A DNA stretch of 64,000 bases from Mactromeris polynyma (lineage: Eukaryota > Mollusca > Bivalvia > Venerida > Mactridae). Positions 1 to 10,935 of the stretch are shown here, piece after piece. Each line of letters starts with the position of its first letter. Within the stretch, counting starts at the first letter, position 1. The position numbers and the translations under genes were made by a program. The stretch is from positions 675,779 through 739,778 of the forward strand of contig JASFXZ010000079.1 of NCBI GenBank assembly GCA_032209605.1, given 5' to 3'. Under the pieces are notes generated by a model, which saw nothing but the letters and a program-made list of their open reading frames with translations, did not search any database and had not been told where the DNA came from.

Positions 1-2
1 AA

Positions 3-509
3 ATAATGAAGAACATTACCAAACTTGAATCAGCTTACGGCAATAACATTGCGGTTCCTGCAGGTTCTGTGTGGACATTTGGTAGGAAATCCATATCTGT
101 ATACTGGACATTAGGTGATTTGATAATGACGCTCAACAAAAATCCACAAGGCCAAAACCTCTTACCCTGGGGAATTGCTGTAAGTAATGATGAAACCAAA
201 GTCTATGTTACAACAGGAGGAGATAGTGTGATTGTATTCAACAAGAATGGTGATGCTATAAAGGAGTTCCGTGATCAGCGGTTGAAGGAAACAAAAGGTA
301 TATGTGTCACAGAAGATGATATTGTACTTGTAGCAGGCTGGTCCTCTAAGAATGTAGTTATGTTTGATGGAGATGACAACAGTCTGGGTGAGCTCGTGTC
401 TAGTAAACAAATGCTGGGTCACCCAATGTCATTATGTTATGACAAAAGGGGATGTCGTTTGCTAATAGGTTTTCAGTCAGAATCAATACAAGTACTGGAA
501 CTGAAATAA
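3..509 (+). CDS. 3' terminal exon of a TRIM/NHL-like beta-propeller protein (5' partial)
   Basis: The reading frame is open to the left edge and ends at TAA 507-509, followed at once by more stops. About 168 residues are visible. They show repeated blade-like segments: a PWGIAV...KVYVTTGG stretch, then GICVTEDDIVLVAGW, then a terminal HPMSLCYDKRGCRLLIGF...IQVLELK. This pattern (hydrophobic strand, G-I-A/C-V, D or N turn, V-Y/L-V strand) is that of the C-terminal NHL-like propeller of TRIM2/3/45/71-type proteins, which are greatly expanded in bivalves, where the last exon usually ends in a similar E/D-L-K. In that family the propeller binds protein or RNA partners while an N-terminal RING/B-box, not in this window, acts as a ubiquitin ligase. 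The ATG at 6 is internal and should not be taken as the start. No frameshift is seen. The fold assignment is by pattern and the exact paralogue is unknown. Confidence 0.7.
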   Translation: MMKNITKLESAYGNNIAVPAGSVWTFGRKSISVYWTLGDLIMTLNKNPQGQNLLPWGIAVSNDETKVYVTTGGDSVIVFNKNGDAIKEFRDQRLKETKGICVTEDDIVLVAGWSSKNVVMFDGDDNSLGELVSSKQMLGHPMSLCYDKRGCRLLIGFQSESIQVLELK

Positions 510-2389
510 TGACCGAGTCGACGAGAAACATAAAGGAATCTCCTTTGTTACAATGTATTAAGTCCTTACTTTACAATACTCGTACACATATGATACTCGT
601 AACACAACAACATAACAATGTGATATGTAACTGGAGAAGAACCTGAGGTGCATTTTATATTTGTACTAAAACATGACATGGCTATCAATATTTAGTGTTC
701 AATGTTTATTTTGTTTTAATGCAAGACATATCTGTCAGCTGAATTTAGATCTAAACATTATACCACATGTGTGAAACATATATAACTATACGGTCATATA
801 TGCATACTGATACTTGGTGGTACCATCAAACATATTGTTGTCCATGTGTGTGTTTGTGCCTTTGACTTTCCATGTACACTATAGTAACTCTGATATGTTA
901 TATTATACATTGTACAATATAATTTGTAAACACATACTTAATATTACATTTATGTACTTGTATTTTTGCGCTTGTGTGCGTTTGCTCGTGTATGCTTGTA
1001 CGTGTGCGAGTATGAGTGTGCGTGTGTGGATGGAAAATATTTTTTGAAATGTAATACAATATTATATATGACATGAAATATAATATGGGGAATTGGTGTG
1101 TATTTTGTTATTATATATGTACCGAGTCCCTCATCGTCCACATAATTAAGCAACTCATGGACTACGAAGTCGGGTCCCCCTGTAGACAATCCTTTATCCA
1201 TCAGCTACAGAGTCAGTCCAAAGAAGGGCAGTCCACTGGGCTATGTCTGACTTTGGACGCACATCTACTGTTCCGAAATTGCCAGAAAATTTGAAGTGGA
1301 GCAAGTTAGACTTTAGACGCATTGACTCTAGACTGTCCCTCATATTCAAAATAACATGATTTGGTTGCAATTCCCATCCAAGGTTAGCTCACCCCTCTTA
1401 CAATAACCTCATTAACAACTGTTTTATAACTGTTAAATAGTGTATGGTATAAAAATCCACTTACGCTCAATATTTCGGCCAGACTGGACCTTAATCAAGT
1501 TAAATAGTACTAACATTTGTATATCATTCCTACTAGATAGATAGACATTTTAATATATTTTGTAGTCATAGTCTTATGATTGGATGAGATTTATATTTTA
1601 TAGAAGTTCCATTTATTTTTGTTTATTTCCTATTAACTAATGCGTATATGCTTTATGCAAAGTTTTTGTTTAAATTTAACTAGAACCTTTTGCACCTCAA
1701 AATGTTACATCATTTTAAATGTCATCTTCGCAATTCTATTTGTAAACATATTTATATCCAACCAAATGCATAGATACATGTATTTCATAACTTTTGAAGG
1801 ACGTTTACTTTTAACTTTTGAAGCCTCACACAGTTGTACATTTACTTTATTTCTTACGAAAACTCACATGATGTCAACAATACTACTACCGTAATTAATA
1901 GATTTATATAATGGTGATATTTTCAGACATTTACTGCAATATGGTAAAATAATTCATACATTGTAATTCTGCTGAGGCAAACTTGCAAATTATCATATAT
2001 CAGAATACTGATATTATATTTCGTTTAGGACTGAATTGATAAACACATCTACCACCCAACATGTATATAGGTGCGTAATCTTAGGCTACAAATTGTTTAG
2101 TACAGTTCAATTTTCCACCGTGAAATACATTTACGACGATAATGCACATAAAACATATAGCCATCTTGTGTGTGTGCGTAATGCCATTATATTATTATTA
2201 TTATGATCTAAGTTGCTAGCGGGAATATGGAATTAATTTGTGTAGAACTTCACCTATGTGATTGTAATCCTCGTAGCTCTAATTGTTGATCTTCGCTATT
2301 ATTTGCCTAATACAAATAATAAAATATTGTTACTGTAATTATTGCTTTATGTTTTATTTTCCGCCATGAGCGTACGAGTCAAATTTCGC
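510..2389. other. 3' flank of the TRIM-like exon, no gene seen
   Basis: AT-rich sequence with TG-rich patches (about 945-1030, 2167-2176) and short chance ORFs only. A canonical AATAAA at 2318-2323 could be a distant polyadenylation signal for the exon ending at 509, but nothing in the sequence ties the two together. Confidence 0.4.
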
Positions 2390-2641
2390 TATATGAGTGC
2401 CGCTGTTAGATTTCCAACCTCTTCTATAAGTGACGTCATTTCAAGAAAACATAACATGTGATGTCACTTTTTGCAAGCAGGAAACACTATTTACTCCATG
2501 TGGTCACTTCGTTTTCATATTGCTATTTGGGGGCAAATATTGCTTACTGTCAGTATAATATATTGTGACGTCACATGTGACGTTTTCTGGAAATGACGTC
2601 ACTTACAGAAGAGGTTGGAAAAGTACAGCGGCGCTCATATA
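2390..2641. mobile_element. MITE family A, copy 1 (long-TIR, CRE-rich)
   Basis: About 252 bp with long imperfect terminal inverted repeats. The left end TATATGAGTGCCGCTGT is mirrored at the right end by ACAGCGGCGCTCATATA, and the similarity continues inward for roughly 75 bp through CCAACCTCTTCT, GTGACGTCATTTC and ACATGTGAYGTCAC. The centre carries ACTCCATGTGGTCACTTCG and is shared with copies near 54.2 and 55.5 kb. No ORF: a non-autonomous DNA transposon. The superfamily is not assigned because the target duplication is ambiguous. Confidence 0.8.
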
Positions 2642-2989
2642 ATGTTAATTAATATCTGATAAAATGGACACAATTATGGCGAAATCGTATTTCTGTAATC
2701 AGTCCTTACCATCTGCCAAAATATCTGTATAAAGGGGAAGGATATTGTCCTAATCTACTGACTGTTGATGCCTAAATGATGTGTACTCTTGCCATTAATT
2801 TTATCAACATTGAATCTTCATCTCATGTTATCTCGGCAGATTAGTATGTAATCCCATGCTCAGTGGTCTTCCTTTACAAAGTGCGGAGTTCTCTTTGACA
2901 TTCATACTCTTTTCTGTGAACTCCCTTTACATAGTACATATTTAGTTTAAACATATTTTATTGACATACTATGAACATCATAATAATAC

Positions 2990-3145
2990 CAGGGCCGTAA
3001 ATTGCCTCCCCTGGAAGGGGAGGCACCACGCCGAGCGGAGCTAGGCGAAAAAATTTTTGGACCCTTTTTAGACAAAAAATGATTTTTTTTTCAGCCCGCA
3101 ATAGGAGGCAACTGCCTACATGCCTCCATGTAATTTACGGCCCTG
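2990..3145. mobile_element. Short hAT-like MITE with CAGGGCCGTAAATT ends
   Basis: 156 bp bounded by a perfect 14-bp inverted repeat CAGGGCCGTAAATT (2990-3003) and its complement (3132-3145). AATAC flanks both ends directly (2985-2989, 3146-3150), a possible remnant of a longer target duplication. Internally there is a GCCTCCCCT/AGGGGAGGC hairpin. CAGGG-type ends suggest hAT, but the family is inferred only from the ends. Confidence 0.65.
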
Positions 3146-4435
3146 AATACAATACAATATATAACATTTTACAATAAACAAGTTTGTTCAGTAGTAATGT
3201 GAAAAGGATGGGACCGAAAGCCAAAGACTTATATAGGTCTTCTCCTGAATATTGTACATTTCATTGTAAATACGCCTATGAACAAAGTGAACAATAAGTT
3301 AAACTTGCATATGAGTGTTATGTACCTCAACATGTTTGAAATAGTTACGTTATACAGGCGTAATTTGATTAAAGGGAAGTAACTCGTACAAAGTAGTCAT
3401 TGTGCTTTTACAGACTTGCCTCCCTTTTAATAAAGCACACTAAAACTCCGCAATTCAAGAGGTGTAGCCTATAATCTGGGACCAATATTGGCCCCAGGTA
3501 CAATCCAGGATGTAATGAGGGAATTTTAAAGTGACGTGGTAGAGAGTTCTCCGAGATGTTTTTGCTAGAGAGGACCTGTGGACGTTTCTATAAATTGTGA
3601 GCGTTATCACGGACATATGTTGCAGTTGCTCTGAGATTTTTGCCCCAAATGCACTGAGCCTCATTTCTGCGAAAAACACAATAAAGATGATGTCATGTTT
3701 TCACATTATGACGTCATGTTTTCACATTAATTGCAACAGCTAGTTGAATAATTTCAGTACGAGATTTATGATTCAGCGGCGAGCAAAAGCAATATATTGA
3801 GACGGCCCCTTTTCTTAAGGAAAATAATAATATACATTTATTTGTAAAATATTATTGTATCTGAAAACAAATCATATTTGTGAAATTCAGAAAGTTTTGT
3901 GGATCTAGTAAAAAGTGCTGTAATTCCCTAAAAATGTCGTTTTGCTACACTTTTTGTTTTGTAGTGACCTACAAGTATCCCTGCACTCAGAAATGTTAAG
4001 AACACAATTTCGCCCAGATATGTCATTTGTGCCAAACATCTCAGAGAATTATTTAAACTCGAAGACTTAAACCAGACATTACTATTGAAGCAAAGTTCTG
4101 CGTTCGTGTATAAAATCGCCAACATTTATTCACTTCGCCATAAAAACATTTGTAGATTAATAATTATGTATTAATTTGCAGAATAGATCTACTTTGTATT
4201 TAAACGAATCGATATGACAATTTTCAAGCGGCAATAACCTATTCAACAGCCTCATCTGTAAAATTAAATTCATGTAAAAATATCAAAACATATAATCACA
4301 AAATATATCAATCAATCGTTTAGAAATTCGAAATAAAATCTGTACAGCATGTGCATTCAAATGATCGAATGCCAAGTTTGAAATATTCATTAAAACTAAG
4401 ATAAATTAACATATTATGTTACTTAATAACTCAAA
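3146..4435. other. Gene-free AT-rich stretch
   Basis: No coding pattern. Contains the palindromic motif listed at 3476-3497 and a 21-bp tandem duplication (TGRYGTCATGTTTTCACATTA) at about 3689-3730. Confidence 0.4.
3476..3497. repeat. CTGGGACCAAT palindromic motif
   Basis: CTGGGACCAAT followed directly by ATTGGCCCCAG, an inverted repeat with one mismatch, preceded by TAAT. The same core recurs at 9230-9266, 13282-13295 and 43845-43862, so it is a dispersed element rather than chance. Confidence 0.6.
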
Positions 4436-4573
4436 TTCGCGAATGTCACTTAAGATTCGTGTTACCACTTATTTATAAAATTTTTGGCTTCTAGTTGACC
4501 ACTAGATACATGTAGCTAGATAATTATCGTAATACATTTTAATTAAGTGGTTAACACGAAACTATTCGCGAAC
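4436..4573. repeat. Small element with imperfect TIRs (TTCGCGAA ... TTCGTGTT)
   Basis: The left end carries TTCGCGAAT, then TTCGTGTTACCACTTA. The right end reads TAAGTGGTTAACACGAA and ATTCGCGAA, i.e. the same parts in inverted order. About 138 bp in all with no ORF, consistent with a MITE. The left arm has roughly 7 extra bases relative to the right. Confidence 0.5.
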
Positions 4574-4690
4574 GCTATCATGCTAACTGGTGGCAGTAAT
4601 ATGCCACCATAAATAGCAGATTAAATATACACTGCATTTACACTTTAAGTGTTTTGTCTTTTGTTCCAACTTACCCCTGTATGTATGTGA

Positions 4691-4722
4691 TCCAATTTAC
4701 CCGATGAACGGGGTAAATTGGA
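4691..4722. repeat. 12-bp perfect hairpin
   Basis: TCCAATTTACCC, an 8-nt loop, then GGGTAAATTGGA. The wider 4655-4915 region repeats related GTTCCRACTTRCCCC words in both orientations, so this is probably part of a decayed repeat. Confidence 0.5.
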
Positions 4723-4970
4723 ACATCGAACCTTGTTCCTTTAGATGTCCACATTTTTACAAACTTTAGCCCGATCTTTTAACCGAATTGATATTCTAAC
4801 AGGGGACACAATGCCTGATCAAGCTATAAATAGTTTGTTTTCAGCAATGAAGAAACATATTAAGGATGTTTAAAAATGTATTTTTTTGTTCCGACTTGCC
4901 CCGGTCTCCCCTATTCAGCACGATACGTTCAAGGTTTTCTGGGAGTGATAGCAAAATACATTTAAGGGTT

Positions 4971-5010
4971 TGGCCGCTCATACCCAAAGACTGTGAGTTC
5001 GAATCTCGCT
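4971..5010 (+). repeat. tRNA-like fragment (box B remnant of a SINE)
   Basis: TGGCCGCTCATACCC followed after a short gap by GTGAGTTCGAATCTCGC, which resembles a T-arm with a pol III box B (consensus GGTTCGAATCC). No complete cloverleaf can be drawn, so this is a SINE relic at best. Confidence 0.3.
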
Positions 5011-5012
5011 TA

Positions 5013-6887
5013 TCTATACAAGATCGCGTCTGTTTGCACCAAATCAGGGCTATGCTTTCCAGAGATAAAATATCTATACACTCAAATAAGTTTGATCTCC
5101 ATCGAGCTTAAAGGAACTCGATTCAGATCGTAAATCGTAGATCTTTTTATCGTCTTGTTCGTTCGGCGACAGTAAAATATGATAATGGAATGATTAACAT
5201 AATCGAAAAGTAGTGGCATATCGTCAATCATTTCTCCATCGCAAGTAAAACAGATTCTTATTTTGTACATTTATTCTTAAAAGCGTTAAACAATTTTAGG
5301 CCCTAAGAAGTATGCCGTTCTTTCACCACGAATACTTATCGCTATATATATAATTATTTCATTATGTTTTGTTTTTATTTATCAATGTTGTTTTAGCACT
5401 GCAGGGAGAGGATCTATAACTCTTAAATTTTGTCTTTTATGTTATTAAAGCGGCTGGGCCGCAAAATATGAAGTATATTTAATATTAAATCTGTAAATAT
5501 AGTATTGTAATATAGAAAACTGCTGGATAGTTCTGTTAACATTGTAAATTTTAGAAATCTATTCTTATATTAAATAATAGTTATATAAAAATGCATATAC
5601 ATTGTATTATGTGATATAGACACACGCACAGACATTCACTATAGTCATTATTTTAAAAATAGAATTGTCAATATAGTGAATTGTGAATGATAGTTAACTA
5701 ACATAGTGAATGCTCGCCCATATGGGATATCCCGATGGCGAGGGTAAATAAACTCAACTCCACATTATTTTGTACCAAACATGCCAAGTAATACTTTTTG
5801 GAAAATGGCATGTTAATGCCTTCGTGCCGTGGTACATTGCATTGTAATTTTTCGGAAGTTTCCTAGAACTGCAGAACACGAGTCCGAGACAGATATTTCC
5901 TATGCTCGGCGTGTAGGTCAGGATAGACAATACCCGAATCGGATATTTTGAGAATATTGATTTAAGAAAAATGACAATACAGTGTTGTAGAGTTCATCTG
6001 TATGATGGTAATTAACACCGATTTTCTCATATTTATGACAAAGGATATTTTGTCAAAAATATAAGACTGTGTACCTTTAAAGTTACTGTATGGTGCAGAG
6101 GTACAGAGGAATAGACAAATAGAATTGCACATATATATGTAAAGTGTGTATCAATGTTAAGTTGACAATTTTGAAAACACAGACAAAGACAATCTCTGAT
6201 CTACCATACCATAATTATACAAGTAGACATTTTAAGCGGAAAACTATAAACATATTTCTATTTCATATACAATGTATAACCTCTCCAGAGCGGCCCTCTC
6301 TTCAACAACATTATCCTGTTTTCTTGTAATAATAATTTAATATCAATTTAACCTCTTTAGAGAAATAAACTCTGGACAACAGCCAGAATGTGCTTCTCCA
6401 AAAGGTTGTTTCTCCTTGGAGATTTCCGGCACTATATACTCATTACGTACAGTGAAGATCATTGTTTCTTGAAAGGTGTCCTTGACGATGTTATAACTAT
6501 ATGTTCCTTGCAAGTTCAGGTCAGATTCTAATAATGTTCACAATGATTCGAATATCTATATTTATTAAATAAATTGGAATAAATCAAACGAATATGTTAA
6601 CATAAACCGTGTATTATACGATTTATTACCCGAATAGGTAGGTAATATGTGACACAGGGGGTATTAATTGCTTATTACGGTCTGTTGAACAGCTCGAAGT
6701 AACACTTTATCGATCTTATACAACCAGATTCACAGACGACCTTCAATGAATACTTGATTCTGTCTCTATCGTGACATTGAGCAAAGTCATTGAATTATTT
6801 TGAACTATTCGTCAGCGAGAGAAGAATAAGGGCGTGTATTGATAAAATATACTAACGAATCATTTCGATAGCAAAATTGGTTATATA
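5013..6887. other. Gene-free AT-rich stretch
   Basis: No coding or repeat structure beyond a weak palindromic patch at 5712-5741 (CTCGCC ... GGGATATCCC ... GGCGAG). Confidence 0.35.
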
Positions 6888-6969
6888 CAGTAACATTCAC
6901 TTAAAGACCACCTCAAAATTAAGAGCACAATTTTCAAGTCCATGTTCACTGTTTTGCTCTTTATTCAGG
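6888..6969 (-). mobile_element. MITE family B, truncated copy
   Basis: Starts after TA with CAGTAACATTCACTTAAAG and continues through AGACCACCTCAAAATTAAG and AGTCCATGTTCACTG, the reverse complement of the interior shared by copies at 8.2, 25.3, 50.8 and 56.5 kb. It breaks off where repeat R3 begins. Confidence 0.6.
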
Positions 6970-7134
6970 TTAGACTGGATCAAGTCACTCTGCTGGTTGT
7001 CTGGATGGTCGGTGGGTTGGTGATTATGAATTAATAACCTTGTATATAACCATAGTGGTGTACAGATAATGTTCATGCAGTTACTAAGACTGTTTAACCA
7101 CATAGTCATATACTAGTACATGTTCATATATCCA
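6968..7134 (+). repeat. Dispersed repeat R3, copy 1
   Basis: From GGTTAGACTGGATCAAG to about ATATATCCAT, nearly identical to 20692-20868 (about two substitutions and one 8-bp GTACGTAC-type insertion there). A third, more diverged copy lies at 20362-20553. There is no ORF of note. The class is unknown. Confidence 0.7.
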
Positions 7135-7675
7135 TGCTGATGAAAGCTGTTTTAAATGGCGACCTCGTGCACTTGCCTATGTGCTTATTCTTTTCTTGCC
7201 TTTTAATATAGTTCTTTGATATATTGGCGTAAAGTGTCTGTGATCGAGTTTACATATTTGAATTTATTTCATTCCAATCGAGTTCCATTATTTATCAACT
7301 CGAAAACTGGACCTGTTACAAGTCTACTCGAGTAAACAGAAGTGCGAGTTAATCTCAATTCAATATTTTTTATTAGTCGTACTGAATTATCGTTTTCGAC
7401 TAAAACAAGGTAGCGACTTAATGTAGATACAATTTCGAGTGTATGACTGGATTTGCAAATGTTTAGACTTCTGAGTCTCACTGATTGTATACATTTGTAA
7501 TATTTAACAAGATAATGGTATAATTAATAGTGCACTATTTTCCATTTGTTGAGTGGAAATTTTGCAACAATATTTCAGTTATATATGACGGTCAGTTGAC
7601 CTGACCAGCGTTCCTGGGTTACCAACCATTACCAACAGTTTCTTCGACAAGCAGGCGGAGAACATATCGACACCT
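7135..7675. other. Gene-free stretch
   Basis: AT-rich with chance ORFs only. No repeat recognised. Confidence 0.3.
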
Positions 7676-7708
7676 CATTCGGAAATCCTCGGCCAACTAC
7701 GTCAAGTG
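7676..7708 (+). repeat. 33-bp dispersed repeat, copy 1
   Basis: Perfect 33/33 match in inverted orientation to 12703-12735; the core reads TCGGAAATCCTCGGCC. Weaker similarity continues for some tens of bases (TACGGAAATGCC / TCGGAAATACC), so it is part of a longer decayed family. Confidence 0.65.
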
Positions 7709-8170
7709 GTGTTATCCGAGTAACGAAGTGGTACGGAAATGCCCGAGAGCTGTCGAGAATGATCGACACCTCAATTCCAAAATGTTCTTAGTTATTATTT
7801 GGTTAATATGGAGTTTTACATATCAATGGAAAATTCTCGAATAGCTCTTGTTTTGACTGACTCGCTTAAGTCGAATTTTTCGCTGTGTCGAAGATTTTTT
7901 AAAGTCCTGATTTTTCTTCTTTTTCTCAACATTTTGTCACTCAGTGTTGCGTTATGTTGAAGTTATTTCGATGTCCCGCTCAACAAGTTCACATCCTCAA
8001 TCTATTGCTTAACACGAAATCGGATCATATTCCGCCGGCGACGAATGTTTTCACGCCTTACTGTGAAAAACCTTGGATTTATCATTTTGTCCAACCAACC
8101 GTCATCACGTGACTTTTGTGATGGCAGTGGTTATTGCAAGGGAAAATAACCGCTGCGTGGAATTTGCCTT
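7709..8170. other. Intergenic stretch with possible pogo/Tigger-like debris
   Basis: CTTAAGTCGAATTTTTCGC and TGTCGAAGATT at 7865-7900 resemble internal parts of CAGTCGAACCTCG-type Tc1/mariner MITEs, but no ends can be defined. Nothing else seen. Confidence 0.25.
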
Positions 8171-8315
8171 AGGACCCTTGAAAATTGGTCTTCCTAATGA
8201 GTTGGTCTTAATATTGAGGTTGAATAACGAGCAAAACAGTGAAAATGGACTTAGAAATTGTGTTCTTAATTTTGAGATTTCATTATTGATGTGGTCTTTA
8301 AGTGAGATTTTACCG
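8171..8315 (+). mobile_element. MITE family B, 5'-truncated copy
   Basis: Shares GGACCCTTGAAAA, TTGGTCTTAATATTGAGG, AAAACAGTGAAAATGGACTT and GTGGTCTTTAAGTGAGATTT with the copies at 25.3 and 50.8 kb. The right end TTTTACCG is followed by TA. The left terminal CAGTAAAACCTC is missing. Confidence 0.65.
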
Positions 8316-8639
8316 TATTATTAAACACTTTGTCCTGAAAAGAGTAGTACATAAATGACAATTTGCACAAATTAGTTTTTCTTGAAGAAAGCAGTCCTGA
8401 ACTAGTATTTCTCACTAAAACACCGACAGAACGGACTCCCAACGTGTAAGTCGAATTTTCGTTATTTTCAAAAAAATCGATATAACGCGAATTGACACTA
8501 TATTATATCCAGTCCATTTGTCGCGCAAGCCATACACTCCTCACCTATAGTTCGAACCTATAATATCTATAGCGACTTTGGAGTTCTCTGTTGATAGATC
8601 ATACCGATCGGGCTGCAAATGTTTTTTATTATAGAAATA

Positions 8640-8817
8640 CAGTCGGACCTCGTTCATTCGAATTCATCGGGTCCGAAATTTTAGTTCGATTAATACATGG
8701 TTTCGAATAACCCATTTAAATTCGAAGTGCCTAAGCTTCAACATCGGGATCTGATATTTCTTTCGGATGATACTAAGTATTCGGATGAAAGGTTGTCGAA
8801 TAAACGAGGTTCGACTG
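8640..8817. mobile_element. MITE family C (pogo/Tigger-like), copy 1
   Basis: 178 bp beginning CAGTCGGACCTCGTTCATT and ending with its inverted counterpart AATAAACGAGGTTCGACTG, flanked by TA on both sides (8638-8639, 8818-8819). The end sequence and TA target are typical of Tc1/mariner (pogo/Tigger) MITEs. A second copy is at 51666-51842. Confidence 0.85.
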
Positions 8818-8955
8818 TATTCCAATGTTTTGTTGAATGTAGTATTTATTTATTGTTAACACCTTGTCAGGTTGGGATAGATGTTAAAAATAAAACACAA
8901 ACAGTATTAGAATGCGTTTTTGATTCATATTCAAGTAATAAATCAAGGAAGAATT

Positions 8956-8969
8956 GGGGGGGGGGGGGG
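8956..8969 (+). repeat. Homopolymer run of 14 G
   Basis: Fourteen consecutive G residues in AT-rich sequence; the length is likely to be unstable or mis-sequenced. Confidence 0.9.
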
Positions 8970-9229
8970 CATGTACACACATATGTTAAAGCGTATTACA
9001 GTTCGTTTCTTTCTTGACCGCGGAGATGGCAGGAATCATGCAAAGTACAGATAGAACAATATCGGAATATCGCGAAAAATAATTAGGAATGTTCAGTACA
9101 TAGAAAGCGCGTTCACAAGTATAATCATGAAATAAAAATAACCTTTATTTATTTAAGGTAACAAACGAACTGTACATTTATAACTAATTATATATAAGCA
9201 AATTATTTTCAGTAAGGCCTTAATTTAGC

Positions 9230-9266
9230 CTGGGACCAATATATACAATGTATATATTGGTCCCAG
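9230..9266. repeat. Perfect palindrome with 17-bp arms, CTGGGACCAAT motif
   Basis: CTGGGACCAATATATAC, loop AAT, then GTATATATTGGTCCCAG: 17/17 pairs. Its outer 11 bases are the motif also seen at 3476, 13282 and 43845. The flanking 8970-9229 and 9267-9510 hold no gene. Confidence 0.85.
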
Positions 9267-9516
9267 ATTTAGCTGAAACGAAAACTACTCCATTTACATT
9301 TTTACAACAGAATTTCATATTAAATGCGCACCCATAAAATAGTTAATAACCGTCCTTTCTAATTTAGTCATCCGACAGACGAATTAATATAACAAAACGA
9401 TTCTTCAAGTTCATAGAACGGGTCGTATTATAGTTTCACCAGTGGCGTATGACGGGCGAGCTGGTGGCGTCCAGTAAATGGTCGGATCAATATCTTTAGA
9501 AGCTTTTGTTCAATCA

Positions 9517-10240
9517 TCACCAAATTGGTTGGTCAGTTCTGAGAAACATAAAGAGGGGTAGATCCCTAGAAACGTTCAGAGGACTATCGCCACCGATATA
9601 ACAGGATCGTATGCAGTCTTCTAAGTTTTCGGTGACAAGGATGTGATCTATCAGTCATGGTGGCGCATGCGCAACCGGGACGAACGCGACATCGCTTCCG
9701 GTGCAGAGACTGGACCCGGTGATAATTTTCAAATAGTGATAATTTGCCAGATTAGACATGTAGTTAGCTCTCGACCTCATATGATCTTGTGAGAATTTGT
9801 AGTTTAAGTCTCCCATCAACACTATGCAACAGTCATTCTCAAAGCTAGAGATCAGATTATTTAAAGTGTCAACTTCAGATAAAAGTGTCAATGTTTTCAC
9901 TTGTATAATACGTTTTGTATATTTATATTTGGATTATGTGAATAGTTTTATAATGGCAATGCGATCACTGGAGGTGTCTACAATTTCCACGATATTACTT
10001 AGCGATTTTCTCCACATAATTGCAACGCCGCCTTTTCCGTTAAATGATTTTGTGGACGTACAAGTCACAACGTGGACGTCGAATTCATTGCTAATTTGAT
10101 TCAACACACGCCAATGTTCTGATATTCCACATATTGATATATTGTTTAAGCCACTTTGCTGTACGATGTACGGAATGGTGGTATAAATTCCGGTGACGTT
10201 TCCAAGACATAATGTTTAAATCCATGGTGTATGTGGGTCT
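9517..10240 (-). pseudogene. Endonuclease (EEP/APE-type) domain of a decayed non-LTR retrotransposon
   Basis: Read on the minus strand across frameshifts, the segment shows the order of an apurinic-like endonuclease. An N-terminal LNIMSWN-like start lies near 10230, then ICGISEHW (10135-10100), GKGGVAIMW (about 10040-10010), a stop at 9928-9930, CCIVLMGDLNYKF (9835-9797), and SSLCTGSDVAFVP (about 9715-9675). After a further frameshift come IDHILVTENLEDC and a degraded SPLNVSRDLPLF in place of the usual S-D-H-x-P. In LINEs this domain nicks target DNA to prime reverse transcription. No reverse transcriptase follows; the homology stops at TGA 9517-9519. It is a dead 3'-truncated relic. The clade is not assigned. 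Confidence 0.75.
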
Positions 10241-10864
10241 TTTCGACATTGTATTCATCTGTGTCATCGACAGCCGGAGAATTACAACGGCGGTTCCGGT
10301 ACTCTGAACGTTTAATCCACGGACGACACAATATGCCTTCAGGCCACGTTTCCGGGTTGTCCATAATGTCAGTCTGGTTTTCACTGATGACCACTTGAGC
10401 CGATAGGCAGTCTGCTCTAAGGGTGTAGAGGATTTTTGCCGTTTTACACGTAACGCCAATTTCATCAAGGAATTCATGAAGACCATCTTCGTCGCAATCC
10501 AAGGCTATTCCGGTTATAAAGTATGAAACAGCCACGGCATCTTAGCACACCTCTAAATCTGCTTTTAGTGCCGGGTGATATATGTAAGTTTAGTTCTGAG
10601 ATGTTCATATTGTTAACAATATCAGCAGATGCCTGACTATCCTTTATGAGATATATGACTTCAGGCGCAAATTGTCCTTCAGAATCGGAATTTGCATCCC
10701 GCTGCAGTTTTTAAATATGTCTGAGAGCTGTTCTGCTCAGATCGGTTATAATTGGCGATATTTAGTATTGTATATTCATTGTCAATGTCGTAGTCATAAT
10801 TAACGGAGTTCGATACGGTATTTGACACCAACGGCGACGCTGTGAATGTACAGTTATCATCCAT
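10146..10864 (-). pseudogene. Gag-like (ORF1-type) region of the same non-LTR relic
   Basis: The segment starts at ATG 10862-10864 and runs for 61 codons. After a frameshift it continues as GQFAPEVIYLIKDSQASAD...HISPGTKSRFRGV (about 10690-10545). After another shift it reads YFITGIALDCDEDGLHEFL, ADCLSAQVVI and WPEGILCRPW (10535-10330). The second block has the look of an RRM-like nucleic-acid-binding module as found in ORF1 products of invertebrate LINEs, and it lies directly upstream of the endonuclease remnant in the same orientation. At least two frameshifts break it. That the two halves belong to one element is inferred from order, strand and spacing. Confidence 0.55.
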
Positions 10865-10935
10865 TTTTAAAAGTAAAATGTTTGGTTCAGGCGATCAAAT
10901 GGTTGAACTGATTAACTCAATGTTCCTTTATCGCC

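Noticed and set aside
162..422. Antisense frame opposite the TRIM-like exon
   Set aside because: Shadow of the plus-strand coding exon.
2990..3150. An 8-bp target duplication for the CAGGGCCGTAAATT element
   Set aside because: Only AATAC (5 bp) matches directly next to both ends; adjacent AT-rich repeats make a longer match ambiguous.
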